Origin: Dokdonella_A sp049583635
GTDB lineage: Bacteria; Pseudomonadota; Gammaproteobacteria; Xanthomonadales; Rhodanobacteraceae
Length of the DNA: 64,000 nt
Assembly (NCBI GenBank): GCA_049583635.1
Contig: JBAUWF010000042.1
Span: forward strand, 62,001-126,000
Direction: 5' to 3'
Made by a program: the position numbers and the translations under genes. Under the pieces are notes generated by a model. That model did no database searches. It saw nothing but the letters and a program-made list of their open reading frames with translations, and was not told the DNA's origin. This document shows positions 35,769 to 45,290 of this stretch, piece by piece. Position 1 is the stretch's first letter. Every line of letters begins with the position of its first letter.

Positions 35769-36569
35769 ATGCGAGGTGGCGGCCGTTCGCCTTCGATCTT
35801 GACCTTGACGGAACTTGGAGCAGTCATTCTGGATCTCGACCAGCTGCGGCGCAGTTGCGCGTCGTGCGCGTTGCGCAAGCTGTGTCTGCCGGCCGGCATA
35901 GACGAGCCTGACCTGCAGCGGTTGGATGTGGTCGTACGCGACAAGCGCCTGCTCGAACGAGGCAAGGCCCTCTACCGCCAGGGCGACGCGTTCCACGCCT
36001 TGTATGTGGTGCGGACCGGGTCACTCAAGACCTTTGTGGAAAATCCTGCCGGCGATGTGCAGGTGCTGGGCTTTCATTTGCCCGGCGAGATCGTGGGCAT
36101 GGATGCGCTGGCCGACAATCGCCATCTTTGCGGTGCCGAGGCGCTGGAGCGCGCCAGCATTTGCGAGTTGCCGTACGTGCAACTGCAACGGGTCGTCAGT
36201 GAGATACCCAAACTGCATCAGCAACTGGGGCGTGTCGTCAGCCGCGAAGTGGCAGCCGACCATGGCCACCTCGTGATGATGGGCCGGCAGCACGCGCAGG
36301 AACGGCTCGCCATTTTCCTGCGCGGCTTCGCCGAACGCTACGAACGGTTATCGCGCGATCCGCTGAGGTTGTTGTTGCCGATGTCCCGCCACGATCTGGC
36401 CAACTACCTCGGTTTGGCGATGGAAACGGTCAGCCGCCTGTTCGGACGGATGGAAACCGAGAATATCCTCGCGGTGGACCGCAAGAAGGTGCACATCCTG
36501 CGCCCCGCGCTTCTGGCCGGCTTGTGCGGCGACGAACGGCCAATGCTTTTCGGCAGCGAGGCGGGCTGA
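35769..36569 (+). CDS. FNR/ANR-type oxygen-sensing regulator
   Basis: A 266-residue CRP/FNR regulator. The N-terminal iron-sulfur Cys are present as Cys30-x2-Cys33-x5-Cys39 (CASCALRKLC), and Cys132 in ASICELP matches E. coli FNR Cys122, so a [4Fe-4S] cluster is expected. The recognition helix GLAMETVSRLFGRM keeps Glu-x-x-Ser-Arg, which reads TTGAT. The start is uncertain: ATG 35769 or GTG 35748 (7 residues longer). It lies close after ackA, possibly in the same transcript. FNR boxes throughout this block fit its predicted specificity. Confidence 0.9.
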   Translation: MRGGGRSPSILTLTELGAVILDLDQLRRSCASCALRKLCLPAGIDEPDLQRLDVVVRDKRLLERGKALYRQGDAFHALYVVRTGSLKTFVENPAGDVQVLGFHLPGEIVGMDALADNRHLCGAEALERASICELPYVQLQRVVSEIPKLHQQLGRVVSREVAADHGHLVMMGRQHAQERLAIFLRGFAERYERLSRDPLRLLLPMSRHDLANYLGLAMETVSRLFGRMETENILAVDRKKVHILRPALLAGLCGDERPMLFGSEAG

Positions 36570-36585
36570 ACCATGTCGAGTTCTT

Positions 36586-36599
36586 TTGACTTCGATCAA
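36586..36599 (+). promoter_or_regulatory. FNR-like box before the GNAT gene
   Basis: TTGACTTCGATCAA matches 9 of 10 FNR positions. GATATT (36624-36629) follows with 34 bp between centres, giving a plausible class II promoter starting near 36636; the GNAT gene begins at 36690. Confidence 0.6.
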
Positions 36600-36689
36600 A
36601 CGGTGCCTTCGCGCCGTGGGCAAGATATTCACCAGCACGCAAGGCTGTTACGTTCCGGCTGTCTGGCGTGCGTTTGACGGAGGCTTTGC

Positions 36690-37253
36690 ATGTCGAATTC
36701 CACCACCGGGCGCCCATCGGCGCCGGCTTTCCCGGAAGTTACCGGCGATCACTGGATCGAGAAATTGAACGACGGCAGCCATGTGCTGATCCGACCGATC
36801 CGTGTCGAGGACCGCGAGCGCGAGAGTGACTTCATCAATCGCCTTTCGCCGGAGGCACGCCATTTCCGCTTTCTCGGTTCGATGAGAGGCGTGAGCCCCG
36901 CATTGCTCGACCTGCTGATGGCTGTCGATTACCACAAGAGCACGGCCTTCGTGGCGCTGGCGCATGAGGATGGCGTGCTGCGCGAAGTGGGCGTGAGCCG
37001 CTACGCCGCTTCCGGCGACGACGAGCATTGCGAGTGCGCAATCACGGTTGCCGACAATTGGCGGCATCGCGGCCTCGGGGTGACGCTGATGCGCCATCTG
37101 ATCGACACGGCGCGCAGCAATGGTTTCCGTCAGATGTTTTCGATCGACGACAGCGCCAACCAGGCGATGCGGGAACTGGCGCATTACCTCGGTTTTCACA
37201 GCACCTCGGTCCCCGAGGATGCCACGCAAGTCATCCACACCCTCGATCTGTGA
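36690..37253 (+). CDS. GNAT-family N-acetyltransferase
   Basis: A 187-residue acetyltransferase. The acetyl-CoA loop is NWRHRGLGVTLMRHL (about 114-128), preceded by CECAITVADNW. The N-terminal part (DGSHVLIRPIRVEDRERESDF) resembles GNAT domains that occur in protein lysine acetyltransferases and next to Usp or Pta genes. ACGGAGG gives a strong ribosome site. With acetyl-CoA/acetyl phosphate genes beside it and an FNR-like box upstream, regulatory protein acetylation at low oxygen is a reasonable guess; the substrate is not known. Confidence 0.85.
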   Translation: MSNSTTGRPSAPAFPEVTGDHWIEKLNDGSHVLIRPIRVEDRERESDFINRLSPEARHFRFLGSMRGVSPALLDLLMAVDYHKSTAFVALAHEDGVLREVGVSRYAASGDDEHCECAITVADNWRHRGLGVTLMRHLIDTARSNGFRQMFSIDDSANQAMRELAHYLGFHSTSVPEDATQVIHTLDL

Positions 37254-37536
37254 GGTCGTACTCGCGAATGACGTCAACCCGATTGAGTCCGCCACGCTTC
37301 AATCCAGACGTCAATGGCGCACCTACCGGCGCCTGATCGCCCAACTTGTATGGAATATTGTCGACCCACCCCGCGCGCGGCGCGACGATGCTCAATTTGC
37401 CCAGCAAGATCCGCTACGCCCTGGCCTGTGCCTCGTACGCGCGACAAACGGAAAGATGCAGCGTGAAAACAGGTTGATGACGAATTGACCGGTCGCAATC
37501 GCTCTCATGACGCCCGACCGGGAGGTTCGCGCCAGC

Positions 37537-39387
37537 CTAAGAGTGCTCGCTACGTCCATGCGCTTTCGAGCCGCTTTGCGTTCCATTTGTCCTGCCCGCG
37601 CGCTGCTTCGACGGACTCTGGTGATCAATCCCCGTCAGGTTCAAGGCCGTATCGATCAGCGCAATGTGCGAGAGCGCCTGCGGGAAATTGCCGAGCATGC
37701 GCCCGGCTTTGGGGTCGTATTCCTCGGCCAGCAGTCCGACGTCGTTGCGCAAGGACAGCAGGTACTCAAACAGGCGCCGCGCATCGCCCATGCGGTTCTG
37801 CAGAACGTAATTGTCGGCCAGCCAGAAGCTGCATGCGACAAAAGCGCCTTCGCCGGGTGGCAGGCCGTCGACGCCGCGATGGGTTTCGTAGCGCTTGACC
37901 AGGCCATCGACCAGCAGATGCTTCTCGATCGCGGCTACGGTCCCGATGATGCGCGGGTCGTCCGCCGGAAGGAAACCGACGATCGGTAACAGAAGCAGGC
38001 TCGCATCGAGATGCGGCGTCCCGTAGGCCTGCACGAAACTGTTCTGTTCGGTGTCGAATCCGCGCTCGCATACCTCGGTATGGATGCGCGCGGCAATCTC
38101 GCGCCAATGCTTGCGATCCGCCGGACCGACATCGTCGCTGTCATCCTCGGCAGCGCGCTGGAAAGCCACCCAGGCCATTACCTTGGAATGGACGAAGTGT
38201 TGCGGGTCGCCGCGAATTTCCCAGATGCCTTGATCGGGTTTCTTCCATATTTTTTCAAGATTCGCCAGCAACCCACGCCGCATCGCGCGTGCCTCGGCGT
38301 GTGCGGCACGCAGTCCGCCCCTGCGCGCCTGTGCCATTGCGTCCGCGAGTTCACCATAGACATCGAGTTGCATCTGACTGGCCGCGCTGTTGCCGATACG
38401 CACCGGCGTCGAATTCTCGTAACCTGGAAGCCACGGCAGCTCGAGTTCCGGCAGCAGACATTCGCCGGCGACGCCGTACATGATCTGCAGTTGCTTGGCA
38501 TGTCCGGCCATCGCCCGCACGACCCAGAGACTCCACGCATCCGCCTCGTCGTAGTAGCCTGCATTCATGAGCGCGATCAGAGTGAACGCCGCGTCGCGTA
38601 TCCAGCAGTAGCGGTAGTCCCAATTGCGCGAACCGCCGATCTTTTCGGGCAGGGAGGTGGTGGGTGCCGCAACGATTCCGCCGGTCGGCCGGAAGGTCAG
38701 GCCGCGCAGCGTGACCAGCGAGCGCATCATCGCATCGGTCCATTCGCCGGCATCGGCGCATCTGGCGATCCACTCGGTTTGTTCGCGCGTGGTTTCCTCG
38801 AGTGCTTCCAGCGGGTCGAGCGCCTCGGGCGGTGGTAGATGGGAGCGTCCGTGCACCAGCGTGAATGGTATGGTTTCGTCGGCCGAGACTTCGAAATCAG
38901 CGATCGAACGCATGTCTTCGCCGCAAATCCGGATCGGTGTGCGCAACACGATGCGCTCGGGGCCGGCAATTGCATGGAGTTCGCCATTGTCGCCGCGCGT
39001 GACCCACGGAATGGTGCGTCCGTAGTCAAAACGCAGCATCAACTCGGACCTCATCCGTACCTTGCCGCGACGCCCGACCACGAGCCGGGCCAGTTGCCCC
39101 GGGCCCTCGTGCATCGGCATGAAATCGATTAGTGTCACCGCGCCTTCGCCGGTCTCGAATTCGGTTTCGAGCACCATCGTCGTGTCGCGGTAATGGCGCG
39201 TGACCTCGAACTCTCCGACCGGGGCGATGCGCCAGAAGCCGTTTTCCGCGGTGCCGAGCAGCGCCGCGAAACACGCGGCGGAATCGAAGCGTGGCCAGCA
39301 CAGCCAGTCAATCGAACCGTCGCGGCTGACCAGCGCGCAACTGCGACAGTCGCCGATCATCGCGTAATCTTCGATGCGGCGACTCAT
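37537..39387 (-). CDS. Glycoside hydrolase family 15 (glucoamylase/trehalase-like)
   Basis: A 616-residue cytoplasmic GH15 protein. The N-terminal beta-sandwich begins SRRIEDYAMIGDCRSCALVS and DGSIDWLCWPRFDS; the (alpha/alpha)6 barrel has GSRNWDYRYCWIRDAAFT and ends LLAEEYDPKAGRMLGNFPQA, with catalytic Glu candidates. Relatives hydrolyse trehalose or alpha-glucans. The ATG at 39387 gives the family's conserved start; 73 further codons upstream look non-coding. No glycan partner genes are nearby. It is the last gene of the stress block. Confidence 0.88.
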   Translation of the reverse strand: MSRRIEDYAMIGDCRSCALVSRDGSIDWLCWPRFDSAACFAALLGTAENGFWRIAPVGEFEVTRHYRDTTMVLETEFETGEGAVTLIDFMPMHEGPGQLARLVVGRRGKVRMRSELMLRFDYGRTIPWVTRGDNGELHAIAGPERIVLRTPIRICGEDMRSIADFEVSADETIPFTLVHGRSHLPPPEALDPLEALEETTREQTEWIARCADAGEWTDAMMRSLVTLRGLTFRPTGGIVAAPTTSLPEKIGGSRNWDYRYCWIRDAAFTLIALMNAGYYDEADAWSLWVVRAMAGHAKQLQIMYGVAGECLLPELELPWLPGYENSTPVRIGNSAASQMQLDVYGELADAMAQARRGGLRAAHAEARAMRRGLLANLEKIWKKPDQGIWEIRGDPQHFVHSKVMAWVAFQRAAEDDSDDVGPADRKHWREIAARIHTEVCERGFDTEQNSFVQAYGTPHLDASLLLLPIVGFLPADDPRIIGTVAAIEKHLLVDGLVKRYETHRGVDGLPPGEGAFVACSFWLADNYVLQNRMGDARRLFEYLLSLRNDVGLLAEEYDPKAGRMLGNFPQALSHIALIDTALNLTGIDHQSPSKQRAGRTNGTQSGSKAHGRSEHS

Positions 39388-39770
39388 GTCGTTGCGTCGT
39401 CGGCGCGGGCCCGGGAAATGCCAGGCGCGTTCCGCGTCGCTCTCGGTGATATTACCGTTGGTTTTTTGGGGCTGAACACGGCGGCAGAGGATAATGGATA
39501 CCAGCCGATCGCGCACGAAGATGCAATGCGAGAGCAGGGGCAACGTCATCGCGCGATTGGGTTCGCTGCGTGTTCGTCTGCAAGGCTCTGCCCGGCTCAT
39601 CCACATTCGGTACCTTCCCGCGCAAACGCGGAAGGAACAGCGAAAACAATCACGGTGTGGAACCCCTTTTTCTCATCTGCGTCGGGCTCCCACGGCAAGA
39701 TCGCAACACGGAATATTGCGAGCCACTACACTGTCGGATCGGCCTGCATTCAATCGCAACGGACTTGATC
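39388..39770. other. Divergent promoter gap, nothing distinct
   Basis: 383 bases between the divergent GH15 and alpha/beta hydrolase genes. A GATAAT (39490-39495) could be a -10 but no -35 fits. No gene, box or repeat is recognised. Confidence 0.4.
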
Positions 39771-40283
39771 ATGAAAGGAACTGTCATTCTGTCGCACGGC
39801 CTCGATAGCGGGCCGCGGGCGACCAAGGTCAGCGCGCTCGCCGAAATTGCTGAGACGCTGGGTTGGAACAGCGTGCGACCGGACTATCGCAGCATCGATG
39901 CGGAGCGCAACGCGCGTTCGATCGACGCGCGCATCGCGCATGCGCTGGCGCAGACACCGGCCGAGGGTCGCATTGTGTTTGGCGGCTCGAGCATGGGTGC
40001 ATTCGTGTCGGGGCTCTCCTCGCTCGCTCGCGCATGCGAAGGCTTGTTTCTGCTCGCCCTGCCGATCGAGATCGAGGGGGTCGCGCGCCGCTTTGTTGCA
40101 GCGAACGTACGCACCACGCTGATTCACGGTTGGGGTGACGAGCTGTGCCCGGTCGACGCCACCATCGCGTTTGCACGCGAGCGTGGTGATACGTTGCATT
40201 TGGTGGCGGACGATCACCGACTCAGCCATCATGTCGACTATTGTGCGCAGGTGTTTCGCGAATTCTTGCTGGGCCTGCAATGA
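39771..40283 (+). CDS. Small alpha/beta hydrolase
   Basis: A 170-residue alpha/beta-fold hydrolase. The N-terminus GTVILSHGLDSGPRATKVS has the oxyanion-hole HG, the nucleophile elbow is GGSSMGAF (about residue 75), and the end HGWGDELCPVD plus DDHRLSHHVDY supplies Asp and His. The chain is short, a minimal core without lid. It belongs to the YqiA/YcfP-like group; substrate unknown. The ATG is chosen because the upstream frame has no family similarity. Confidence 0.82.
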   Translation: MKGTVILSHGLDSGPRATKVSALAEIAETLGWNSVRPDYRSIDAERNARSIDARIAHALAQTPAEGRIVFGGSSMGAFVSGLSSLARACEGLFLLALPIEIEGVARRFVAANVRTTLIHGWGDELCPVDATIAFARERGDTLHLVADDHRLSHHVDYCAQVFREFLLGLQ

Positions 40284-40355
40284 CGTTTGCGCGGGCCTTG
40301 CGCACGAATGGTGTGGCTCCAGCACGAATGCTGCCGAAGGTGACGCCCAATCTTC

Positions 40356-42563
40356 ATGCCGCACTACTTCGCCACCTGCCCGAAAGGCATCGAATACCTG
40401 CTGCGCGATGAACTGACCGCGCTCGGTGCCGGCGCCGCGCGCGAGGCACTGGCCGGCGTGCATTTCGATGGTGACCTGGCGGTCGGCTATCGCGCCTGTC
40501 TGTGGTCGCGCCTGGCCAGTCGCATTTTGATGCCGCTGGCGGAGTTCGCGGCGCCGGATGACGACGCGCTGTACGCAGGCGTGCAGGGCATCGACTGGTC
40601 GGCTCATCTGACCACCCACGGGAGTCTGGCAGTCGATGTGGTCGGCAGCACGGCGGCACTTCGGCACACGCAATACGTCGCGCAACGCGTCAAGGATGCA
40701 GTGGTCGACCAATTCCGCGATCGCTGTGGGATGCGTCCTGGCGTCGATCTACAACAGCCGTCCATACGGTTGAACCTGTTGCTGCGTCGCAATCGTGCGA
40801 GCTTGTCGCTGGATCTGGCTGGAGCGCCTTTGCACCAGCGCGGCTGGCGCGTCGGGCAGGGCGATGCACCGCTCAAGGAAAACCTCGCCTGTGCGATATT
40901 GCTGCGTGGGGGATGGCCGGCGATATCTGCCGCGGGCGGCGCCCTGGTCGATCCGATGTGCGGCGTGGGCACGTTGCTGATTGAAGGGGCCCTGATGGCG
41001 GCTGACCAGGCACCGGGCATCAAACGCGACTATTTCGGGTTTTTCGGCTGGCGCGGGCACGACGCAGCGTTGTGGCAATCATTGCTCGACGAGGCCCACG
41101 TGCGAGCCGAGGCGGGCATGCGCGCACTGGCGGCCGCGTTTTTTGGATACGACGCGAACGCGCAGGTGCTGGCCGAGGCCAGGCTCAACGCCGAGACGGC
41201 CGGCCTTGCACACGTGGTTCGGCTCGCGCGGCAATCAGTGGATCGTCTCGACGCACCGGTAGGGCAGGCCAGCGGTCTGGTTGTCTGCAATCCGCCCTAC
41301 GGCGAGCGACTTGGTGAACGCGCGCGACTGACGCCGTTGTATCGCTCGCTGGGCGAGCGTCTGCGCGATGGTTTCGCCGGCTGGCATGCGGCGATCATCA
41401 CGGCCGATCGGGAACTCGGGCGCGACATCGGGTTGCATCCGCGCAAGCGATACGTTCTCTACAACGGCGCTCTCGAATGCCGCTTGCTTGTATACGACAT
41501 TGCCGATCGACAGGTACGCATGCGCGCCGAACCGGTGCTTTCGCCCGGCGCTACGGCTGTGGCCAATCGCATCGGCAAGAACGCGCGCCGCCTTCGCAAG
41601 CGTCTGCAACGAGAGGCCATTGGCTGCTACCGAGTGTATGACGCGGATATGCCGGAATACGCCGCAGCGATCGACGTCTATACGGCTGTTGGTATCGACA
41701 AGGATACCGGCGCATCTTCCGGTTCCGGCGCGTCAACGCAACGTGTGTTCCCGCAGACCTGGCTGCATTTGCAGGAATATGCGGCCCCGCGCACCATTTC
41801 GACCGACGATGCGCGCGTGCGGTTGGGCGAACTGGTGCGTGCGACAAGCGAGGTCTTCGACGTGCCACGCACGCGGATTGCAGTCAAGACGCGGCGACGC
41901 GGCAGAGGCGGCGGCGGTCACGGACAGTTTGAGGATCGTGGCGAATTCCTGATCGTGGAGGAGGGTGGTCTGCGCCTGCGCGTGAATCTGTTCGATCATC
42001 TCGATACCGGGCTGTTCCTCGATCATCGTCCGACGCGTGCGCGCTTGCGAGCTCGCGCACGCGGCGCGAGATTCCTCAATCTGTTCTGCTATACCGCGAG
42101 TGCGACTGTGCTTGCCGCTGCCGGTAGCGCAAGCACGACGCTCGGCGTCGATCTGTCGCCGACCTATCTCGACTGGGCCGCGCGTAATCTCGCACTCAAC
42201 GGGTTTACCGGCCCCGCGCACCGATTGATCCAGGCCGACGTGTTGCAATGGCTGGCCCACGATAACGGCGAGTACGACCTGATTTTTGTCGATCCGCCGA
42301 CGTTCTCGAACTCAAAGCGCGCGGATGACTTCGAAGTGCAACGCGACCACGTGGCGCTGCTGAGGCTGTGTGGTGCCCGTCTGGCTGCTGGTGGAACGAT
42401 TGTCTTCTCGGTCAACAATCGTCGTTTCCGCATCGATCGCGACGCCTTGACGGACTTCTTTGTCGAGGATGTGACGGCGGCCAGTATTCCGTTCGATTTC
42501 TCGCGTAACCCGCGCATCCATCAGTGCCACGAGTTGCAGCGGTGCGCGCCGACAATTCCTTAA
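40356..42563 (+). CDS. rlmKL: Bifunctional 23S rRNA methyltransferase RlmKL
   Basis: A 735-residue fusion that methylates G2445 (N2, RlmL half) and G2069 (N7, RlmK half) of 23S rRNA. A THUMP domain (about 45-155) precedes the first Rossmann domain with VDPMCGVGTLLIEGA (from 198) and catalytic NPPYGE (312-317). The second has LNLFCYTASATVLAA (around 577) and DPPTFSNSKR (from 646). The length matches the gammaproteobacterial fused enzyme. It marks the return to housekeeping genes. Confidence 0.95.
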   Translation: MPHYFATCPKGIEYLLRDELTALGAGAAREALAGVHFDGDLAVGYRACLWSRLASRILMPLAEFAAPDDDALYAGVQGIDWSAHLTTHGSLAVDVVGSTAALRHTQYVAQRVKDAVVDQFRDRCGMRPGVDLQQPSIRLNLLLRRNRASLSLDLAGAPLHQRGWRVGQGDAPLKENLACAILLRGGWPAISAAGGALVDPMCGVGTLLIEGALMAADQAPGIKRDYFGFFGWRGHDAALWQSLLDEAHVRAEAGMRALAAAFFGYDANAQVLAEARLNAETAGLAHVVRLARQSVDRLDAPVGQASGLVVCNPPYGERLGERARLTPLYRSLGERLRDGFAGWHAAIITADRELGRDIGLHPRKRYVLYNGALECRLLVYDIADRQVRMRAEPVLSPGATAVANRIGKNARRLRKRLQREAIGCYRVYDADMPEYAAAIDVYTAVGIDKDTGASSGSGASTQRVFPQTWLHLQEYAAPRTISTDDARVRLGELVRATSEVFDVPRTRIAVKTRRRGRGGGGHGQFEDRGEFLIVEEGGLRLRVNLFDHLDTGLFLDHRPTRARLRARARGARFLNLFCYTASATVLAAAGSASTTLGVDLSPTYLDWAARNLALNGFTGPAHRLIQADVLQWLAHDNGEYDLIFVDPPTFSNSKRADDFEVQRDHVALLRLCGARLAAGGTIVFSVNNRRFRIDRDALTDFFVEDVTAASIPFDFSRNPRIHQCHELQRCAPTIP

Positions 42564-42641
42564 CGCATGCGTACAGAATTTCAGTCCCGATTCAGCAGCA
42601 AGGTCGCAGCATCATCGCGTGAAATATGGAGGGGCAAAGAC

Positions 42642-43088
42642 ATGACTATCCTTCAGAAAAACCGTGTGCGTACCGCATTGCTCGGCGTAGTGGCTGCGCT
42701 AGCGTTGGGTGCGGCTCCGTTGGCGCTTGCCCGCCATCATGTCGGTTTCGGCATCAGTATCGGCGGACCGGGATTCGGCGTCGGCTATTCGAGTTGCAGC
42801 CATTGCCGCGGCGGCTATCTGAGCGGGTACGTCGCGCCGCTTTACGGCGGCTACTCCGCACCTCGGGTGTATGACCCTTACTACTACGACGATGCGTACG
42901 CCTATCCGACCTACTACGCGTACCCGCCGACGTACGGTGCCGTTTACTACGACCGCCCAGCGACGGTTTACTATCGTCGTGGTCACTATGCTCGCAGATA
43001 TGATCGGCAGCATTACTATCATCGTGGCCGCCATGATCGCGACGATTATGGACACCGCGCACGTTATTACGATCGCGATGGTCATTGA
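42642..43088 (+). CDS. Exported Tyr/Gly/His-rich small protein
   Basis: A 148-residue protein with a cleavable signal peptide (TALLGVVAALALGAAPLALA). The mature part is rich in Tyr, Gly, Arg, His and Asp, with runs such as DPYYYDDAYAYPTYYAYPP and a basic C-terminus RHDRDDYGHRARYYDRDGH. Such compositions are seen in disordered or metal-binding periplasmic/surface proteins; no enzyme domain is present. GGAGGGG lies 8 bases before the ATG. A strong intrinsic terminator follows. Function unknown. Confidence 0.75.
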   Translation: MTILQKNRVRTALLGVVAALALGAAPLALARHHVGFGISIGGPGFGVGYSSCSHCRGGYLSGYVAPLYGGYSAPRVYDPYYYDDAYAYPTYYAYPPTYGAVYYDRPATVYYRRGHYARRYDRQHYYHRGRHDRDDYGHRARYYDRDGH

Positions 43089-43152
43089 CTACGCGAACCA
43101 CGCTCAGCGCTGGTAACGCATCCCTCCCCCTTCCCCGTTGCCAGCGTTTCCG

Positions 43153-43193
43153 CCCCGCGGCGATTCCCCCTGATCGCCGCGGGGATTCTTTTT
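43153..43193 (+). terminator. Intrinsic terminator
   Basis: A perfect 12-bp stem (CCCCGCGGCGAT / ATCGCCGCGGGG) with an 8-base loop, followed by ATTCTTTTT. It ends the transcript of the Tyr/Gly-rich protein gene. The rest of the gap to 43415 shows nothing else. Confidence 0.9.
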
Positions 43194-43415
43194 CCCGGAC
43201 CCGCAGCAACAACCATTGCATCGAGAACGCCGCCTGCGCATGCGATTCGGGCCTGATTGCTTCGGATTGCCCAGGGGGCCGCTCTTGAGATCCGACGCCG
43301 ATTGAGTTGGTTATCGCATGCCAGGTGCGATTCCCATGCCGGGTACGGGGCGCCGAAAAGACCGCCACAAGCCGTCGTGTCCCAGCCGCTGGGCCCTCGC
43401 CCTCATGCATCGGAT

Positions 43416-44120
43416 ATGATGATCGTCGATATCATGCGCGCGAGCCCGCATCCAGCGATGAGCCAGTGGCGAGCAAGAGAGCAACGATCGATCAGGCGAC
43501 CGGAGCAGCCGGATGCCTGGACGTTCTTTCGTCAGTGGCTGAAGAATCCGCTGGCTGTCGCGGCATTGTCGCCTTCGAGCCGGCAATTGGCGCAGCAGAT
43601 GGTTGCGCAACTTCCGCCGGGGACCCGGCGCGTAATCGAACTGGGTGGTGGAACCGGGGTGTTCACGAGGGCCTTGCTTGATCACGGCATTGCGCCGGTC
43701 GATCTGCTGGTGCTTGAGGTCAACGAACAGCTTTATCAACTGCTGCATCGCGGATTCCCGGATGTCTGCGTGGTCTGCGGCGATGCGCGCGAATTGCGCG
43801 CGCACGTGCGGCGCAGCGGGTTCTCCGCCAACGGGACAGCCGATGCAGTGTTGAGCGGCCTCGGCTTGCTTTCGATGTCGCGGCCGACCCAGCGCGCGAT
43901 TCTCGAGGCGGCATTCGCGTCGATGGATGCGAACGGCCGGTTCATCCAGTTCACCTATGGCCCGGCCAATCCGGTCTCGCGCGAGCTGCTCAACCAGATC
44001 GGCCTTACGGTTCGCCGCGCCGGCGTTGCTTGGATGAACATGCCGCCGGCTGCCGTCTATGTGTATGCGCGCAGCCATAGCCAACGGGTTCGAGCGATCC
44101 GCAAGACACCGTCGCGATGA
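43416..44120 (+). CDS. PmtA-like SAM-dependent methyltransferase
   Basis: A class I methyltransferase of about 234 residues. The segment WTFFRQWLKNPLAVAALSPS and the SAM loop VIELGGGTGVFTRALL resemble bacterial phospholipid N-methyltransferases (PmtA) and rRNA-dimethylase-like relatives. The region after motif IV (DAVLSGLGLLSMS) also fits PmtA. It would act at the membrane surface on phosphatidylethanolamine, but the substrate is inferred. The start is uncertain: ATG at 43416, 43419, 43434 or 43458 are all in frame. Confidence 0.75.
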   Translation: MMIVDIMRASPHPAMSQWRAREQRSIRRPEQPDAWTFFRQWLKNPLAVAALSPSSRQLAQQMVAQLPPGTRRVIELGGGTGVFTRALLDHGIAPVDLLVLEVNEQLYQLLHRGFPDVCVVCGDARELRAHVRRSGFSANGTADAVLSGLGLLSMSRPTQRAILEAAFASMDANGRFIQFTYGPANPVSRELLNQIGLTVRRAGVAWMNMPPAAVYVYARSHSQRVRAIRKTPSR

Positions 44121-44126
44121 TGGCCT

Positions 44127-45056
44127 TCACTCCGCGGCGCTCTTCGATTCAGCGGTCGCCAGAAGCTCCGGTTGCGGTAATCCGGCGGGCTTTCGGCTGA
44201 ACAGCGGATGCGCGAATACCGCGGCCAGGATGATGGCGACGCCGACATAGAATGCGCTATCGAGCTGGTGTTGCTCACCGAGGAGCACGATTGCCAGCGC
44301 GATCGCATATACCGGTTCCAGATTCACCGCGAGCTGCACGGTGAATGCACTCAGGCTGCGCAACGCCACCAGCGACAAGGCAAAAGGCAGCAACGTACAA
44401 CCCATCGACAGGATCAGCAGCAGTACGGCGTCGTGTGCATCGGGAAGCGCAAAGGCCGGCTCGGCATGCGGTACGAGGGGCGCGGAGAGAGTCAGGAACA
44501 GCGCACCGGCGCCCAATTCGAGACCGGTAACAGTCAGTGGGTCGCCGTGCGCTGCGAGGCGCTTGTTGAGCGAACCGAATATGGCGACGAGAAACGCCGA
44601 CAACACGCCGACGGCTACGCCAATACGCATCTGTGTCGAGACGCCGCCGACGACCAGGGCCATACCCGGCACGACGGCGATGCCGAGCAGCAGTTCACGC
44701 GGATCGAGCCGACGCCGTGCGATCCACGGCTCGATGACGGCAAGAAACACCGGCGCGAGCGCTATGCAGGTTGCCGCGACCGAGGCATTGGCCAGCTTGA
44801 TCGCGCCATAGAAGGTCAGCCAGTGCATCGCCACGATGACGCCGATTCCGGCATAAGCCGCAATCAGCCGTGCCGATAATTTCCACAACCCGCGCCATGC
44901 GCGTGGAACCAGTAGCAGCGCGGCTGCGACCAGCAGCATGCGCCACCACACCAATGCGAGCGCCGACAGCGTGATCAGCTTGCCGAGGATCGCGGTAAAT
45001 CCCCACAGCATCACACAGAAGTGGATCTGGAATTGTGCTTTGGCGGCAGCTTGCAC
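44127..45056 (-). CDS. EamA/DMT-family transporter
   Basis: A 309-residue inner-membrane protein with ten helices in two EamA repeats (first from FCVMLWGFTAILGK, second from GVAVGVLSAFLVAIFGSLNK). Drug/metabolite transporters of this type export amino acids, nucleosides or other metabolites. The GTG start gives a full first helix. It converges on the methyltransferase gene with a 6-base gap. Substrate not predictable. Confidence 0.85.
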   Translation of the reverse strand: MQAAAKAQFQIHFCVMLWGFTAILGKLITLSALALVWWRMLLVAAALLLVPRAWRGLWKLSARLIAAYAGIGVIVAMHWLTFYGAIKLANASVAATCIALAPVFLAVIEPWIARRRLDPRELLLGIAVVPGMALVVGGVSTQMRIGVAVGVLSAFLVAIFGSLNKRLAAHGDPLTVTGLELGAGALFLTLSAPLVPHAEPAFALPDAHDAVLLLILSMGCTLLPFALSLVALRSLSAFTVQLAVNLEPVYAIALAIVLLGEQHQLDSAFYVGVAIILAAVFAHPLFSRKPAGLPQPELLATAESKSAAE

Positions 45057-45290
45057 GGATACGGAAGGGTGGGGCGGTAGCCTCGCAGAGTGCAGGTTTT
45101 ACGGCGCGCTGAAAAGAGGCCGCATCCTCGGTCTTTCTTGCTGGCGGGGAGATGCCCGGCTGGATGGCTGAATCTATGGACTCTTCCCGATCGCGACGCC
45201 CTGTCCGTATCTTGCACTGACAAGGTTGTCCCGATGGCGTTGTCAGGCCCGAGTCCCGCCGTGTGCAGTGTCCGGCATGGGCTGCCGCAG

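Noticed and set aside
3266..40356. The stress block as a tRNA-integrated genomic island
   Set aside because: It begins just after tRNA-Val, but no integrase, no repeat of the tRNA 3' end near the other border and no visible shift in composition were found.
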